Assembly: GCF_007655135.1 (NCBI RefSeq)
Contig: NC_045131.1
Location: 15,980,001 to 16,044,000, forward strand
Direction: 5' to 3'
DNA: 64,000 nucleotides
Source of the DNA: Punica granatum
Taxonomy: Eukaryota; Streptophyta; Magnoliopsida; Myrtales; Lythraceae
The notes below the pieces were generated by a model. That model saw only the letters and a program-made list of their open reading frames with translations, had not been told where the DNA came from and did not search any database. A program made the position numbers and the translations under genes. Shown piece by piece: positions 12,307 to 23,714 of this stretch; position 1 is the stretch's first letter; each line of letters opens with the position of its first letter.

Positions 12307-14338
12307 GGAGCTGGCTCAATAACCTTAATTAAGTGCTTAAATTAATTTTTCAACACTTAATGTGATTTAACTTATTTGATAAATGCAAAAGAAAATCGCT
12401 TAACTTAATAGACTTAAGTTAAAAAAAGCACTTAATCATTAACTAAGTGGGGACCTACTTATTTTCCAACTGAGTCGCTCAGCTTCCCATATATTTTTCA
12501 AACTCTGCCGTGGTGCCCCTGAAGCTATTAGAAATTGTAGAACTATCCCATTTTCGGTCAAAAGGTTATAGAGAGAGAGAGAGATAGAGAGGAGAGAAGG
12601 GCGACTGAAGGGAAGGAAAACACTGACTGCCGTGGTGGCTCATCGACCATCCACTATCACTGCAGGTAACGTCGCCGATAACCTCTGCAACCACACTTGG
12701 GCAATGGTGGCGGACGACGAGCCACCAACGAGGAGATCTCCCCCGTCTCTCTCTCTTCAACGGGAAGAGAGAGAAAAAGGGGAGATCTCCTCGTTGGTTG
12801 CTTGTTGTCGGCCATCACCGCCTAGGCTTGGTTGCCGGCGACCACTGAGGTCATCGGTGACTCGTCTCCAGTGGTAGTGGCCAGCAATGGGCCACCACCA
12901 ACGAGATCCCCCCCCCCCCCCCATTTCTCTTTCTTCAACGGGGAGAGAGAGAAATCGAGTAAATCTCGTCAATGGTGGCTCGTCGCCGGCCACCACCGCC
13001 CAAGCAAGGTAGCTAGCGACCCCGCCTGCAGTGGTGGTGGCCGGTCGATGAACCACCACATCCCCTTGAAGAATTGCATCCCTCTGTTCTTCTTTTTTTG
13101 TAATTTCAATTTTCTAATAATTTCGAAAAGCATAAAAAATAATACAATACAAAAAATATTGGGTCAAAGTACATAAAAGAAATATTTTGGGGTCACATTG
13201 TAATGATTACTATAACAACTTAAGATTGCATCCACAGCTTGCATCAAACAAAATCAACTTAATCATTAAAGCACTTAATTCATTGAATTCTTAAAAATTA
13301 AGCACTTAGTTTCCAGCACTTAATTTTAAGTCCAAACAAACAAATAATTAAGTGCTAAACATTAAGTGCTTAATTTTTAAGTACTCAATGAATTAAGTGC
13401 TTTAATGATTAAGTCAGTTTTGTTTGGTGCAAAGATGTGGATGAACACTTAAGTTGTTATTGTCATCATTACAAGATGACCCCAAAATTTTTCTTTTCTG
13501 TTGACCTAATAATTTTGTATTGTATTATTTTTTTCATGCTTTTTGAAATTATTAAAATGACTGAAAATTGAAAAGAAAAAAAAAGCAAAGGGTTGCAATT
13601 CTTTAAGTAGACGGTGGTGGCTCATCAAGTACCACCACCATTGCAGGGGCATTCGCCAATAGCACAAGATATCGCCAATGACCCTGCCTGGGCGGTGGTG
13701 GCTCAAGACAAGCCATCACTGAGGAGATCTCCCCGGTTTCTCTCTTTTTCTGTGGAAGAGAGAAAAGCGGGGAGATCTCCAACCACCACCACTGGAAGAA
13801 AGTCGCCGACCACCTCAGAGGTTGTCGGTGATGAGCCACCACCAAAGAGTTCTCCCCCATTTCTCTCTCTTCGACTAGAAGAAAGAGAAACCGGAGACAT
13901 CTCCTCGGTGGTGGCTCGTAGATGGCTACCACCGCTCAAGCGAGGTCGGGTGACCTCTGGTACCCCCAGCGACTTTGCCTGCAATGGCGGGGGCTGACTG
14001 TAGAGCTACCACTACAGTCGGCGCCTCCCTTCCCCTCACTTGCCCTTCTCTCTCCTCTCTCTCTCTCTCTCTAAGCTTTTGACCAAAAATAAGAAAATGG
14101 GACTGATTTTCAATTCCGAAAACTTTAGGGGCACCATTCCAAAGTTTGAGATATAATGAGAAGTTGAGCGAATCAACTGGAAAATAAGTAGGTCTCCACT
14201 TACTTAATGATTAAGTGCTTTTTTAACTAAAGTCTATTAAGTTATGTGATTTTCTTTTGCATTTATCAAACAAGTTAAATCATATTAAGTGCTGAAAAAT
14301 TAATTTCAACAGTTAATATAGGTTATCAAGCAAGCCCT
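12307..14338. mobile_element. Foldback element, 2.03 kb palindrome with arms of about 1 kb
   Basis: The left half (12307 to about 13325) reads as the reverse complement of the right half (about 13330-14338) along its whole length. Ends are GGAGCTGGCTCAATAACC and, on the other strand, GGGCTTGCTTGATAACC. Matching blocks can be followed through the outer AT-rich part, the GA-rich and GC-rich middle of each arm, and the AT-rich centre built from AAGCACTTAAT-type words. GC-rich arm segments yield many overlapping frames on both strands with Arg/Ser/Pro-rich translations; these are by-products of the palindrome. It resembles a foldback or long-TIR non-autonomous DNA transposon. No clear target duplication was found and no transposase is present, so the superfamily is open. 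Confidence 0.85.
12725..12797. repeat. Perfect 19 bp hairpin stem inside the foldback arm
   Basis: CCAACGAGGAGATCTCCCC (12725-12743) pairs perfectly with its reverse complement at 12779-12797. The loop is itself partly self-complementary (CTCTCTCTTC / GAAGAGAGAG). Decayed versions of the same hairpin are seen around 12895-12990, 13720-13790 and 13850-13910, so each arm carries two. Confidence 0.85.
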
Positions 14339-16630
14339 AAGATTTGGATAGAGCTAATGTTCTAGGATGGAGGTTAGGTAGGTGAAGTATGGCCAGGTGA
14401 AGCAGAGCCGCCCCACGAACAAGGGGAGAGAGATTGTTGCGTTGGGGAGGTGGAGAGAGGAAGAGAGAGTAGGGCATGGACTCGGGGCCTCTTAGCCTAG
14501 AGAGAGATTCGTTATGAATTAATTAGAGGGAAATTGTGATCTGATCTCAAATTAGTCAGGATTAGTCTATTTGTAGATATTTCCTGAGCCATATTCCCTA
14601 ATGATGCCAATATATCTTATTCTAATTTATTATTATTTTCCTTGCCCATAAGCAGAAAAATGATTTTAAGAATTATCAGGAATAGTGAAATAGGAGAGAT
14701 GATAATCATGTTCCTGGTTGATTGTGAGAAGACCCATCAAATTTCGGAGCAAAACTGCTAGGAGTGAGAGCACCGTTTTAGGATTGAGCATGACATGAGC
14801 TGTAGGCCCATATGGTCGGCCCAACAAAACAAATGACTCACCTAATAAGGCCAGCCCAACCCAACAAAAGTTTTTTTTTTTTGGGGTGAAAAACAAAAGT
14901 TATATTCATAAGTAAAATATGTATCTATTTGTATCAGGCTCGCCCGAAAGTTTTACTGACGCAAGTGGTATTTGATCAGTTCTTATTGTAATTCAGCTTG
15001 TTTTGATAAATATCAATTAAAAGGTAAATTGCCTGAGATTTTCTTGAATGACAGTAAACCCCAAAATTGATCAAAATTGACATTTCCTCCAGATGACCAA
15101 GTTCACTAAAAGAATCGTTAATAGGGCTAATGGAAAGTAAACTTTAACCACTCTTTCTATCATGATAAATACTATATACAGATTAAAAAAATAAAATTAT
15201 TATGTAAACGTAACCATATTTTCTTAAAATAATTTTATATAAATTTAAAAGCTAAAAATGCATAATAGAGTGATAATAATGTAATGAATCAAAAGATAAA
15301 ATATTATAGATTTATTGTATATTACGTAGACGATAAAATCTTATCAGAAAACTCAAACAATATTATGTTGTATCGACATCATATCTTAAAACATTTATTT
15401 AATTTAAAAACTTAAAATTGTGTGATTTTTTAATACTCTGTAACCATCAAAATAGTAAAACAATGTCCTATTTTATAAGTTTTTATTAGAAAATATATAT
15501 TTATAAGATTCTTAATTTATTAAAATTATTAAAATAAAAAACAATAAAAGGAAACAGTTCGACAAAAATTCATATAGTATTCCAAGCATTCTGATGAAAT
15601 TGTATCGGACCCCATCTTAGCACCGCTAATATATATAAAGATAATGATCAAAAAGTTGTCTTCCTTCTTCATCATCTAAAATCTCAAAACTGAAGGACGT
15701 CGGATGCATGGATCTAAAATTTTTAAAATATTTAAATAAGTCTTAAAAGTTTTAAAAACATATTCTATAGATAACTATATCTTATCATTTTTTAAAATAT
15801 ATTTGTAGATTATCACATCTTATTAATTATATTTTTTATAAAATTAAAATTTCAAATGAAATTCTAATCTTCAAAAATATTCAATGGATAAATCTTGTTA
15901 GATGCTGCTTATTTGAAGGACAAAATTTCTAAGAATATTATATAACACATCTTATTGATTATATTTATTTGTAAGATTTGAAATTCCAATAAAGCATAAA
16001 AATTCAAAAAAAAATTCGGTAAATAACACATTTTATTAGAAACAATTAGTTTACAAGGATCAAAATTTTACAAACTATTTGTAGAACTATATTTATTTGT
16101 TAAATTTAAAATTCTAATAATTATGAAAAAAAATTAAAAAATAAATAATCTAAAGATGTCCCTCGGGTGAATGAAAAATTACATTTTTCTCATCTTGAAG
16201 TAAAAATAAAAAGGAAAAAAAATATATGAACAAGCTTGATATGAATCTCATACAAGTATTACACCATAGAAAAGAAAAATAAGAAAAGGATTCAGTGCAA
16301 TGCAGTGCCACTAGAATTAACTCCTCCTTATTTATTTTTCTTTCTTTATTTCTTGATAATACTAGCATAAATCTCTCATATAACCCCAAAAAGGTACCAT
16401 ATATAAGTCTACATAAAGAAAAAATTGGATTCCCCCAGTGCACTTTAAGGAACCCTAAGAACATGTTCTACGAGGGGAAGCAGTTTGAATTCAAAGTTAA
16501 TTGGTTGGCACTATATGATCAAAGATATGTGAACTCTCCACACCATGTCAAATAGGAAAATTCCACCGTCCATTATATGGACAGTTCAAGAAAGTCTCTT
16601 TAGCGTTGATCCAACAAAAGATCCACCCCA
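14339..16630. other. AT-rich intergenic DNA with degenerate repeat block
   Basis: No gene is supported. From about 15180 to 16140 the DNA is very AT-rich, with recurring GATAAAAT-CTTATCAGAAAA-like words, and it resembles 34430-34990 (including a shared ATTCCAAGCATTC / ATTCCAGGCATTC word). This suggests two fragments of one dispersed repeat. 14339-14620 is GA-rich and then AT-rich and may hold an old LTR piece. Confidence 0.4.
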
Positions 16631-18394
16631 AATTGTTAATCCTACGACACGAGTGTTAAGCAGAGAGTCGTCCTCATTCCTAGTAGTCTGGACCAGCCCG
16701 AAACGGACTTAGTAGGAATTGTTTCTTACATTGAGGGCGCAATCGCAGAATCTACCATTGAGTATGATGAGTACGAATTGCGAGCAGAGAATGAAGGCAC
16801 TTTACTACAGCACTGAATGCGCTCTCCTACCATCTGCTCAATGCCCACATGCATGATTGCTTGCCCCGGTTCTTCAACTGTCCTCGAGAGAGCTCCCACA
16901 CTGCATTTATAATGGGATGTGAACTACAAACTTCCGTCCTGCCAATGCATCTTTCATAAAAGAACATGATAGTCTCACTAATTAAAATCGGATCATACAA
17001 TCTCTGAGACGGATTGAGGGTTACTGTTGCATATATGGACCATTCTTCATTATCTCAACTCCCATGTACAGTTGTACTTGCACTTCTCCTTCCTGTGGTG
17101 TTTATTCATCCTCTGCTCTTTTCGGGCCTCTCAACTTTCAGTACCGCGCCAAAAGAGCTCCAGAAGTGGGACACGTCCATAGGGTGATGAGAGAGATCGG
17201 GCCTTACCTAGTCTTCGTCCTAGAATTAATGATCTCTGCAAGATAAGTTTTCATATGAAAACCTTATAAAACAAGTGCCAGTTATTTAGATAATACCACG
17301 ACATTTCTCCATTAGGAGTTCGCCCCACTTTTCGGTCGGCCTTGCATGAAGGCAGCTCTCACCGGTCGATCGTGATTCAGAAAAAAAAACTGTGTTTTGA
17401 TCATCCCCATACCATTCGACCGAATTCCTGCCTGTTTTGCAGGATTCATAAAACAAAAGCAAACTCTCCTGAAGGTTCAAAGTCATTGTGCGTAAAGGCC
17501 TCCACTTACATGAACGACACACATCAATCTGCAGAACAGATAATGCTAGCAGCTCATATTCTCATATAATGCCAACATATAATACAACCCAATGGCAGTT
17601 CCAACATGTCCGAGCACATCCTCAACAATATCACAGGTACGGTAAAAGCATCAGTTCACATGCCGGAATTGAAATTTTACATCAAGAAGCTGTACTAATA
17701 TCCGTACTCTTCATGGAGGCTGGACAAACAATGTTCCATCACTAACTTTCCAGTAATATAATCAAAAGGGCAATGTGAAATCCCGCATATGGTACATTAT
17801 AATGCACCAGTAAGACAGATAGTAGCTGATGGTGTCGATGAACATTCACAAGGTGCAACATGAGTAGATACGACAAACTGGGAATTGTGTTATCCAATAG
17901 CCATGGAAACCATCAGAATGTAAGCGCCTATTCTAGTCGACAAAGTTTCTTTCCGGTGCATGTGAGGTCATTTTCAACAGAAAGAAATACATTTTGACTA
18001 CAAGTAGCAGCAGTTCCACCTGCCCATCAAATCAATAACTTGCAAAATCATGTTTCCAGTGAGAGTAATTTCGATCACAGCACATGACTCTGCAAGTCAA
18101 TTGTTTGATGGCATCGCTATGAACTGACAAACAGTTGATGAATCCTTCAAAAGTTTTCAACAACAGCTAGGCATATGCCAAAAAAACAAGAGAAAGATGC
18201 AGCCAATAACATCAGGTGCGGCTGTTGGACTCAATTGAATCCTGTACACTGATAATATATATACAATGATCTTCCCATAAACTATTGAATCTGTGAACTT
18301 CAAAAGCCAAAAATCGTCATACCTCTCCACAAGTCAAACCAACAAATCTTCACCGAAGGTAGTGCTTCAGCTCATATATTCATACAGATTCCTT
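16631..18394. other. 3' flank of the DUF668 gene
   Basis: This moderately GC-balanced stretch lies downstream of the minus-strand gene ending at 18395. The part near the gene may be its 3' UTR, but no end point can be read. A 58-codon Met-less open frame at 16640-16813 is listed under rejected items. No domain was recognised. Confidence 0.35.
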
Positions 18395-20215
18395 TCAATT
18401 GAGATAAGCTGCAGCAGAACACTGCATCTGCCACTCCAAGCAGTCTTCATAGTCGAAACTGCTTGCGCAGTCCAACAGTGCATTCTGCTGATGTTCGTAA
18501 CGACAGATATAGTTCAACCCAACCAAAAGCTCGCATATAACCACCTCGGTCTTGTCCCTATCAGCAAAATACAGGGTCTGGACCAGAAGAACATTTGTCC
18601 TCGTCACAATCTGGTGCTGCTCAAAGTTCCGCTCGCTCTGCCACCTAATCATGTTGTGTGCTAGTGGAGCGAGCCACCTCAAGATCCTGTCGACTCTCTC
18701 CTTCCAGTCGTGAGCCAGAGGGGCATCATAAATTGCCATGCTTTTCACATAAGCCTTTAAGCTATTCTTCAAGGAAGTCCTCAAACTAGAGGGCAGCATC
18801 TGATAAAGATCGTCCCGTGCTTCCTCACCCACCAAATGGGGGTATCGAAGGAGTTTCTCTATTACAATTATTAGGTTAGCATAATGCAGGGCCAGCGCAG
18901 AACCTCCCACAGTAGATGGCGGAGCATAAAATGTGATCCTACTCTTAGGGCCGAACTGTGAATTCACAACTGTGCCCCAGTTGTTCTGTTGCCTTCGACT
19001 TCCAATACAAGACAAAGCACTGCGGGACTGGTTAAGGCTGGGGATCTCTCCTTTTAACCCACCACTTGCAACACTACAACAACCTGAAACTCGGCTACTC
19101 CTGTCATCGTGATCTGCAATATCAGTATTACTGTCATCATCATCGTCAATCCTGGAAACAGAACTGCTCAGACTGAGGCAGTCCATGAAAATCCTCCCAG
19201 GGCTAGTCACACACGGGAAATTGAAATCCTCTGCCCTAAACAAGTCAGCAGCCTCAGGCCTCCGTGAATTGAGCTGGGGCCTGAAGCCATTAGTAGGCCC
19301 TCTCCTCTCGATCGAGCCTGAATGGAACTGATTGCTGCTCTTGCTCTGAGACCGTTTCAATGGCCCAGAAATGACACAAACACTACCTGAAGTTCGGGGA
19401 CACTCATTGTCCGTCTTCGAAGGCAATAAATCACCAACAAGCATCGGAAGGCCTCCTCTCAGCACAGAGTCCCCAAACACAGTACAAATTCTTGCATAAA
19501 TTGTACAAGCAGTCCTAGCCAACAGCTCGACGGCCTTGTCGTAAGTCTGGCTCCATAAGGAGACCTCCTTGAGATGCCTAACATCCTGCCTCTGCCAAGC
19601 GAGCTTCTGCTCGAAAGCTCGGCGGCTCTCCTCGTGCTGGGTATTGTGGAACTTCTTAGTGGCCTGCTCCAACTCACTCAACACCTCCATCTCGTTATAA
19701 AGACTCGAGGTAGAGCTCACGTACCGCTCCATTCTCCTCACCATCCCCTCCATGTCCTTCACCAAGAACCCCAACTCCTTAAAATCAATCAGACCATTCA
19801 CTATATCCCCATAGACATGCTCAAACCCTTGAAGGGCGGGCTCGGTGCACTTCCGGCCGAGCCGAGAGATAACGGCCGCGACCCGGTTAAGCTCGTCCAG
19901 CTTCTCGGCAAGGACAAGCTCGAGGACCCGGGACTGGTCCGAGGAGACCAACCGGACCACGCCCTCGGACTTCAAGATCTCGTTCTTGAGCCGAGAGATT
20001 TCGGGGTCGGACAAGGACTTGTGCAAGTGCACAGTTTTGGACATAACGTTGGCAACCTCGAAGGACAGGATCCCGAGGACCTGCTTGGGCTCTTGCTTCC
20101 TAGCAGGGCTGTGGGTCTTCTTCCTCGAAGCTTCCAAGAGGAGTGCGTGCTTCAGATTGGAGCTTACCTGGTTCCCCATCTTCAGTATCCAAGGTTCTGC
20201 AACCATTGCTAGCAC
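18395..20215 (-). CDS. DUF3475/DUF668 plant protein, PSK SIMULATOR-related, intronless
   Basis: This 606-codon single-exon frame matches the plant-specific DUF668 family. DUF3475 lies at about residues 46-102 (ILSFEVANVMSKTVHLHKSL) and DUF668 at about 437-525 (GSALALHYANLIIVIEKLL, then PLAHDWKERVDRILRWLAPL). A Ser-rich, acidic linker (about 265-425) with DDDDDS and basic patches separates them; a helical, Gln/Glu-rich section spans 150-235. The family includes PSI1-3, linked to growth and phytosulfokine responses, but the biochemical activity is unknown. Length and lack of introns fit the shorter class typified by Arabidopsis At5g04550. Starts at residue 4 (MVAEPW) or residue 13 (MGNQVSSN) are alternatives; the second would create an N-myristoylation-type end. 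The frame is intact, GC-richer than its surroundings, and no transmembrane segment or signal peptide is seen. Confidence 0.93.
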   Translation of the reverse strand: MLAMVAEPWILKMGNQVSSNLKHALLLEASRKKTHSPARKQEPKQVLGILSFEVANVMSKTVHLHKSLSDPEISRLKNEILKSEGVVRLVSSDQSRVLELVLAEKLDELNRVAAVISRLGRKCTEPALQGFEHVYGDIVNGLIDFKELGFLVKDMEGMVRRMERYVSSTSSLYNEMEVLSELEQATKKFHNTQHEESRRAFEQKLAWQRQDVRHLKEVSLWSQTYDKAVELLARTACTIYARICTVFGDSVLRGGLPMLVGDLLPSKTDNECPRTSGSVCVISGPLKRSQSKSSNQFHSGSIERRGPTNGFRPQLNSRRPEAADLFRAEDFNFPCVTSPGRIFMDCLSLSSSVSRIDDDDDSNTDIADHDDRSSRVSGCCSVASGGLKGEIPSLNQSRSALSCIGSRRQQNNWGTVVNSQFGPKSRITFYAPPSTVGGSALALHYANLIIVIEKLLRYPHLVGEEARDDLYQMLPSSLRTSLKNSLKAYVKSMAIYDAPLAHDWKERVDRILRWLAPLAHNMIRWQSERNFEQHQIVTRTNVLLVQTLYFADRDKTEVVICELLVGLNYICRYEHQQNALLDCASSFDYEDCLEWQMQCSAAAYLN

Positions 20216-20960
20216 CGGCGAGAGAGAATCTCCAAGATCCCAGACCCCGGAAGAAGAACAAGAATCAAGAATCTCTGTCGGAGCCCATCTGGGTCACAGA
20301 CCACACACCCGTCCTAACAGAGAGCTGCCCCCCATCAAGATTCAATTTTGAATTATGGGTGCCGAAGAAATCAGTGGAAATGGACAATTTTCGTAATGGT
20401 CTGCAAGATGCGCCGAGCAGCTGTCAATCGAAGGAAAAAGGACGAGTGGGATTTTCTCTGTGTGTGTGTGTGTGTGTGTTCTCCGAAAGGGTATCTTGTC
20501 TGAGTATTTATTTGAAATTTTTTGTTTTTTGTCTGAGGGGTTTTGAAATTGCATTAGGTCGTGCCACCAAATGCAAAATTGATTGCGGATTTCTTTTTTA
20601 TTATCAAATTTTCTTTTCAGAAAAGGAGACAAAATCCCCAATCCTTTTACTTACTCCAAAACCCCTTTGAATTTGCGCTAATTTTTTTTTCCCAATATGA
20701 GATTCCACCCTAAACACTATCGTTCACAAATGGAAGTACGAGAAAAATGGATTGAGAAACTCCTCTAAACCTTCTATCTGTTCCCGATTGTTTGCCGCAA
20801 CTGTTCTAAAATTGGTCCATCCATGCGGCACCCTGCGTGTTTTGGTAAGTACGAATAAAATGAAACGGAATGAAATTAACAAACGAGGATCATATAGTTT
20901 GTATTTTATATGGTTGATACTATTCCATTGCTTTAAATTCATGGTAGCTAAATGTAGTTG
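20216..20960 (-). promoter_or_regulatory. 5' flank and likely 5' UTR/promoter of the DUF668 gene
   Basis: The DNA directly upstream of the start codon carries a (GT)n run at about 20459-20479, which is CA-rich on the gene strand. An AATAAATA-type TATA-like word occurs on the minus strand near 20503-20514. This would place a start site around 20475 and a leader of roughly 260 bases; it is an inference from word spacing only. Confidence 0.3.
20459..20479. repeat. (TG)n microsatellite in the DUF668 leader
   Basis: An uninterrupted TG run of about 20 bases lies about 245 bases upstream of the start codon of the minus-strand gene. Confidence 0.9.
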
Positions 20961-20964
20961 TAAT

Positions 20965-21576
20965 CAAGGTTGTCAGGATCGCATTCTATCTAGGATCGGA
21001 ACGGGATCATGGGATCGAGAATCGTAAAATCGGATCGAGGATTGTAAGATCCTACCTATAATTAAAAGTATATATATAGAAGTATAGGTTCATGTTTTTC
21101 TGTTCATTGTACTCTATTTACCAATAGATTTCTTATCTATCATAAAACATCAATTCCTATTCATATGATTTTAAATTCTGAAAAGGCCAATCATCAATAA
21201 CAAGTCCTAGAAAAACAGAAGACATCACTCACAAATTACCTATAAGCAGCTTATAATTAACAAATGACATTATCGAATAGAAATATCAAACGACCCATAA
21301 AAATATATAAGCCAATCACTTTAAAAAATAATTTGGTCACTCAATGGACTTGACATATTGACTAATACTTAGGTCAATTTTTTAAAATTTTCATAAGGCG
21401 TAAGATCGCTAGGATCGTAGGATCGTACATAGGATCGTAAGATCATAAGAGTCGACTTAAAACCCCATTAAGATCATTTAACTTAGATCCTCATACTAGG
21501 ATCGGGATCGAAGGCTTGCCCGTGGATCATAGAATCGTAAGATCCTAACAGTTGAATCGAAATCCTGACAACCATG
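20965..21576 (+). mobile_element. Non-autonomous hAT-like MITE with GATC-rich subterminal repeats, copy 1
   Basis: Terminal inverted repeats CAAGGTTGTCAGGAT (left) and, reverse-complemented, CATGGTTGTCAGGAT (right) match at 14 of 15 bases. Perfect 8 bp duplications GTTGTAAT flank them at 20957-20964 and 21577-21584. An 8 bp duplication and CA-starting TIRs are hAT features. The subterminal zones are packed with GGATCG, GATCGTAAGATC and related words, which in hAT elements can serve as transposase-binding sites. It has no coding capacity. A diverged copy lies inverted at 27490-28162. Confidence 0.85.
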
Positions 21577-21584
21577 GTTGTAAT

Positions 21585-23705
21585 ACATTCAGCTTTTGGT
21601 TGTTACCCCTCAAGATTAACAATCTTCGGATTTTTTTGCGAAAATCTGAACTTTCTATGGTATTTTACAGTATTTGGTTACAAACTAACCGTTTTAATCT
21701 TTTTCTCAAGTTACAACTTTACAATTGAGATCAGTAAATATTTAGCATCCGAAAGAAATTACGATCGTGAGACCTACGTCTTATCTTTATTATATTGTCA
21801 CACATATTCCGAGTAATGTAATACATTTGCCAAACACAATAATTTTACATTTCAGCCTACAATTTCGTAGTTAAACTTTCTTTGTAATCTTCGCATTTCT
21901 TGTAACCTAATAATACTCGAACCGGCATCCCCCAAAAGTAAAGTTTTTGTAACGGGGCTAAAAGTTGTGATTTCTACCGTGCAAAATAAGTACCCCCCAT
22001 ATGAAGGTCCTAGGATAACTAATTTTTCATCACATACTAAGAATTAATTAAGAGCATACTGCGAATATAATATACCAGACACATAAGATATTTCTTGGAA
22101 ATTGCTCTACAACAATTATGCAAATTGCCGACGGAATTTTCGGACGATAAACCCAAAGTTTATGTTGATGTTGCCAATTAAACTCTAAAGTCTACATGAC
22201 TCTTTATTTTGCTTTCCTAGGACATGTCATTGAGCCGCACAAGGTTTTTCCCCAAGAAAAATGTATTAGGGGCGATTCCGACATTTTTTTTTCTGGAAGG
22301 TAATTTTAGTGGCGAGCACAATTAATTTGAAATATTCGTAACTCTGAAATGGGTATAAATTTATTTCCATAGAAAAACGAACTGAAGAAGAAATTTCTTT
22401 TTTCTTTTGATGTTCTGACTGGGAAGGATGTTTTTCTTATAGGAATTAGATTTAGAAGAAATTTATAATCTGAGTGGCTGAACGCCGTAAATAATTGAAA
22501 GAAATACGTAATACTATCATAAAATAAAATAATGTAATAATTAAATGTTCATTAAAAAGTTTAATTTCTCATTCTTTGTGGAAAAATTTAATTTAATATT
22601 TAAAGCTTTTGAATATCTCACCCCAGAAGTAGTCGAATTCCATCAAAATCAATGTAAACCTTGACTCTGAATTGCATCTCATTTCCATTTCTTTCCCTTT
22701 AGCTGTAACCCTGGAAGTTGATCCAATTTAGGAATGTGTATGCGTAGAATGGAGGATTCAAGAAATTAGGTGTGAAACTAAGCAAAGTTTTATATGAAAA
22801 GAAAAGAGTTGATTAATTGTACGCATGAATTTGATGACATCGAGTGTGTAAACCTTGCCAATACTTATTTATCGAAACGAAATGTGTTACTTGAATGTTG
22901 TGCAAAATAATCATATGTTCCAATTCCAACGATAGAAAATGGATGTTCAATTTGTTTTTTCTTTGTCCCTACACCACTGAATATCTGAAAGATTAATTGA
23001 TCCTGATCGATCCAGACATGAGTCAGGTCAGCCCATTGACGTATAATTAATCTGTCCTTAGCAGCGCCATGTGCTTTTGGTTGCAAAACTTTGGAGTTTA
23101 ATTGCTTTGCAATTTATTGTCAATGCTTACTCAAATTTCCTCAACTATAGCTCTTGTATTCCCATTATTATTAAACCTGGCACAGTTAATATCCCATAGA
23201 TCATTTAGCGACGCGTAATGCGGGCATTTTAATACCGCAAAGTCTAGTCTCGGGGCTGACAAGCAATTATTAGGTAACCCTATTTTAGTCCACGTCGTAA
23301 AGAAAGTATCAATTGAATTCAAACGAATGAGTAGATGATCCATCAAGTGTACGAATGATGGACCATAATGTCAATTAATTGCAAGAATCTTAATAGTATT
23401 TTCTCAAAAAGCGTTCTCATGGAAAACTTTCTTGTAACAAAGATATAATTTCTAGAACATTTGGGATCGTAATTAATAGGTTATCTCTTCATTTTCTCCA
23501 TGAATGTCGGAGAGAATCACTTGGATCAAGCTTCATAATTTTGACACCTGAATTGTTTCCATTCCAAAAGTCAAACCCCTTTCAGCGACATAAACAAGCC
23601 GCTTCTGTATAAAATACATGATCTCCCAAGCCAATGCAATAAATTAACTCGTTTGTACATTAAATAAATGTCAGGCCTCATTTAAAACTAGATAAAGAGT
23701 AATCA
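21585..23705. other. AT-rich intergenic DNA
   Basis: No gene, RNA or clear repeat was recognised. Frames are short and of AT-driven composition. Confidence 0.45.
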
Positions 23706-23714
23706 TAAAAAAAC

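Noticed and set aside
12566..13997. Many overlapping frames on both strands (80-127 codons)
   Set aside because: They fall inside the foldback palindrome and mirror one another; the frames are a side effect of its GC-rich repeats.
16640..16813. 58-codon open frame with balanced composition (contains SLDQPETDLVGIVSYIEGAI)
   Set aside because: It has no Met, no splice-supported neighbours and no recognised family; it may be an exon remnant but cannot be supported.
19574..20351. Plus-strand frames of 168-212 codons opposite the DUF668 gene
   Set aside because: They are antisense shadows of the real minus-strand coding region, which has recognisable domains.
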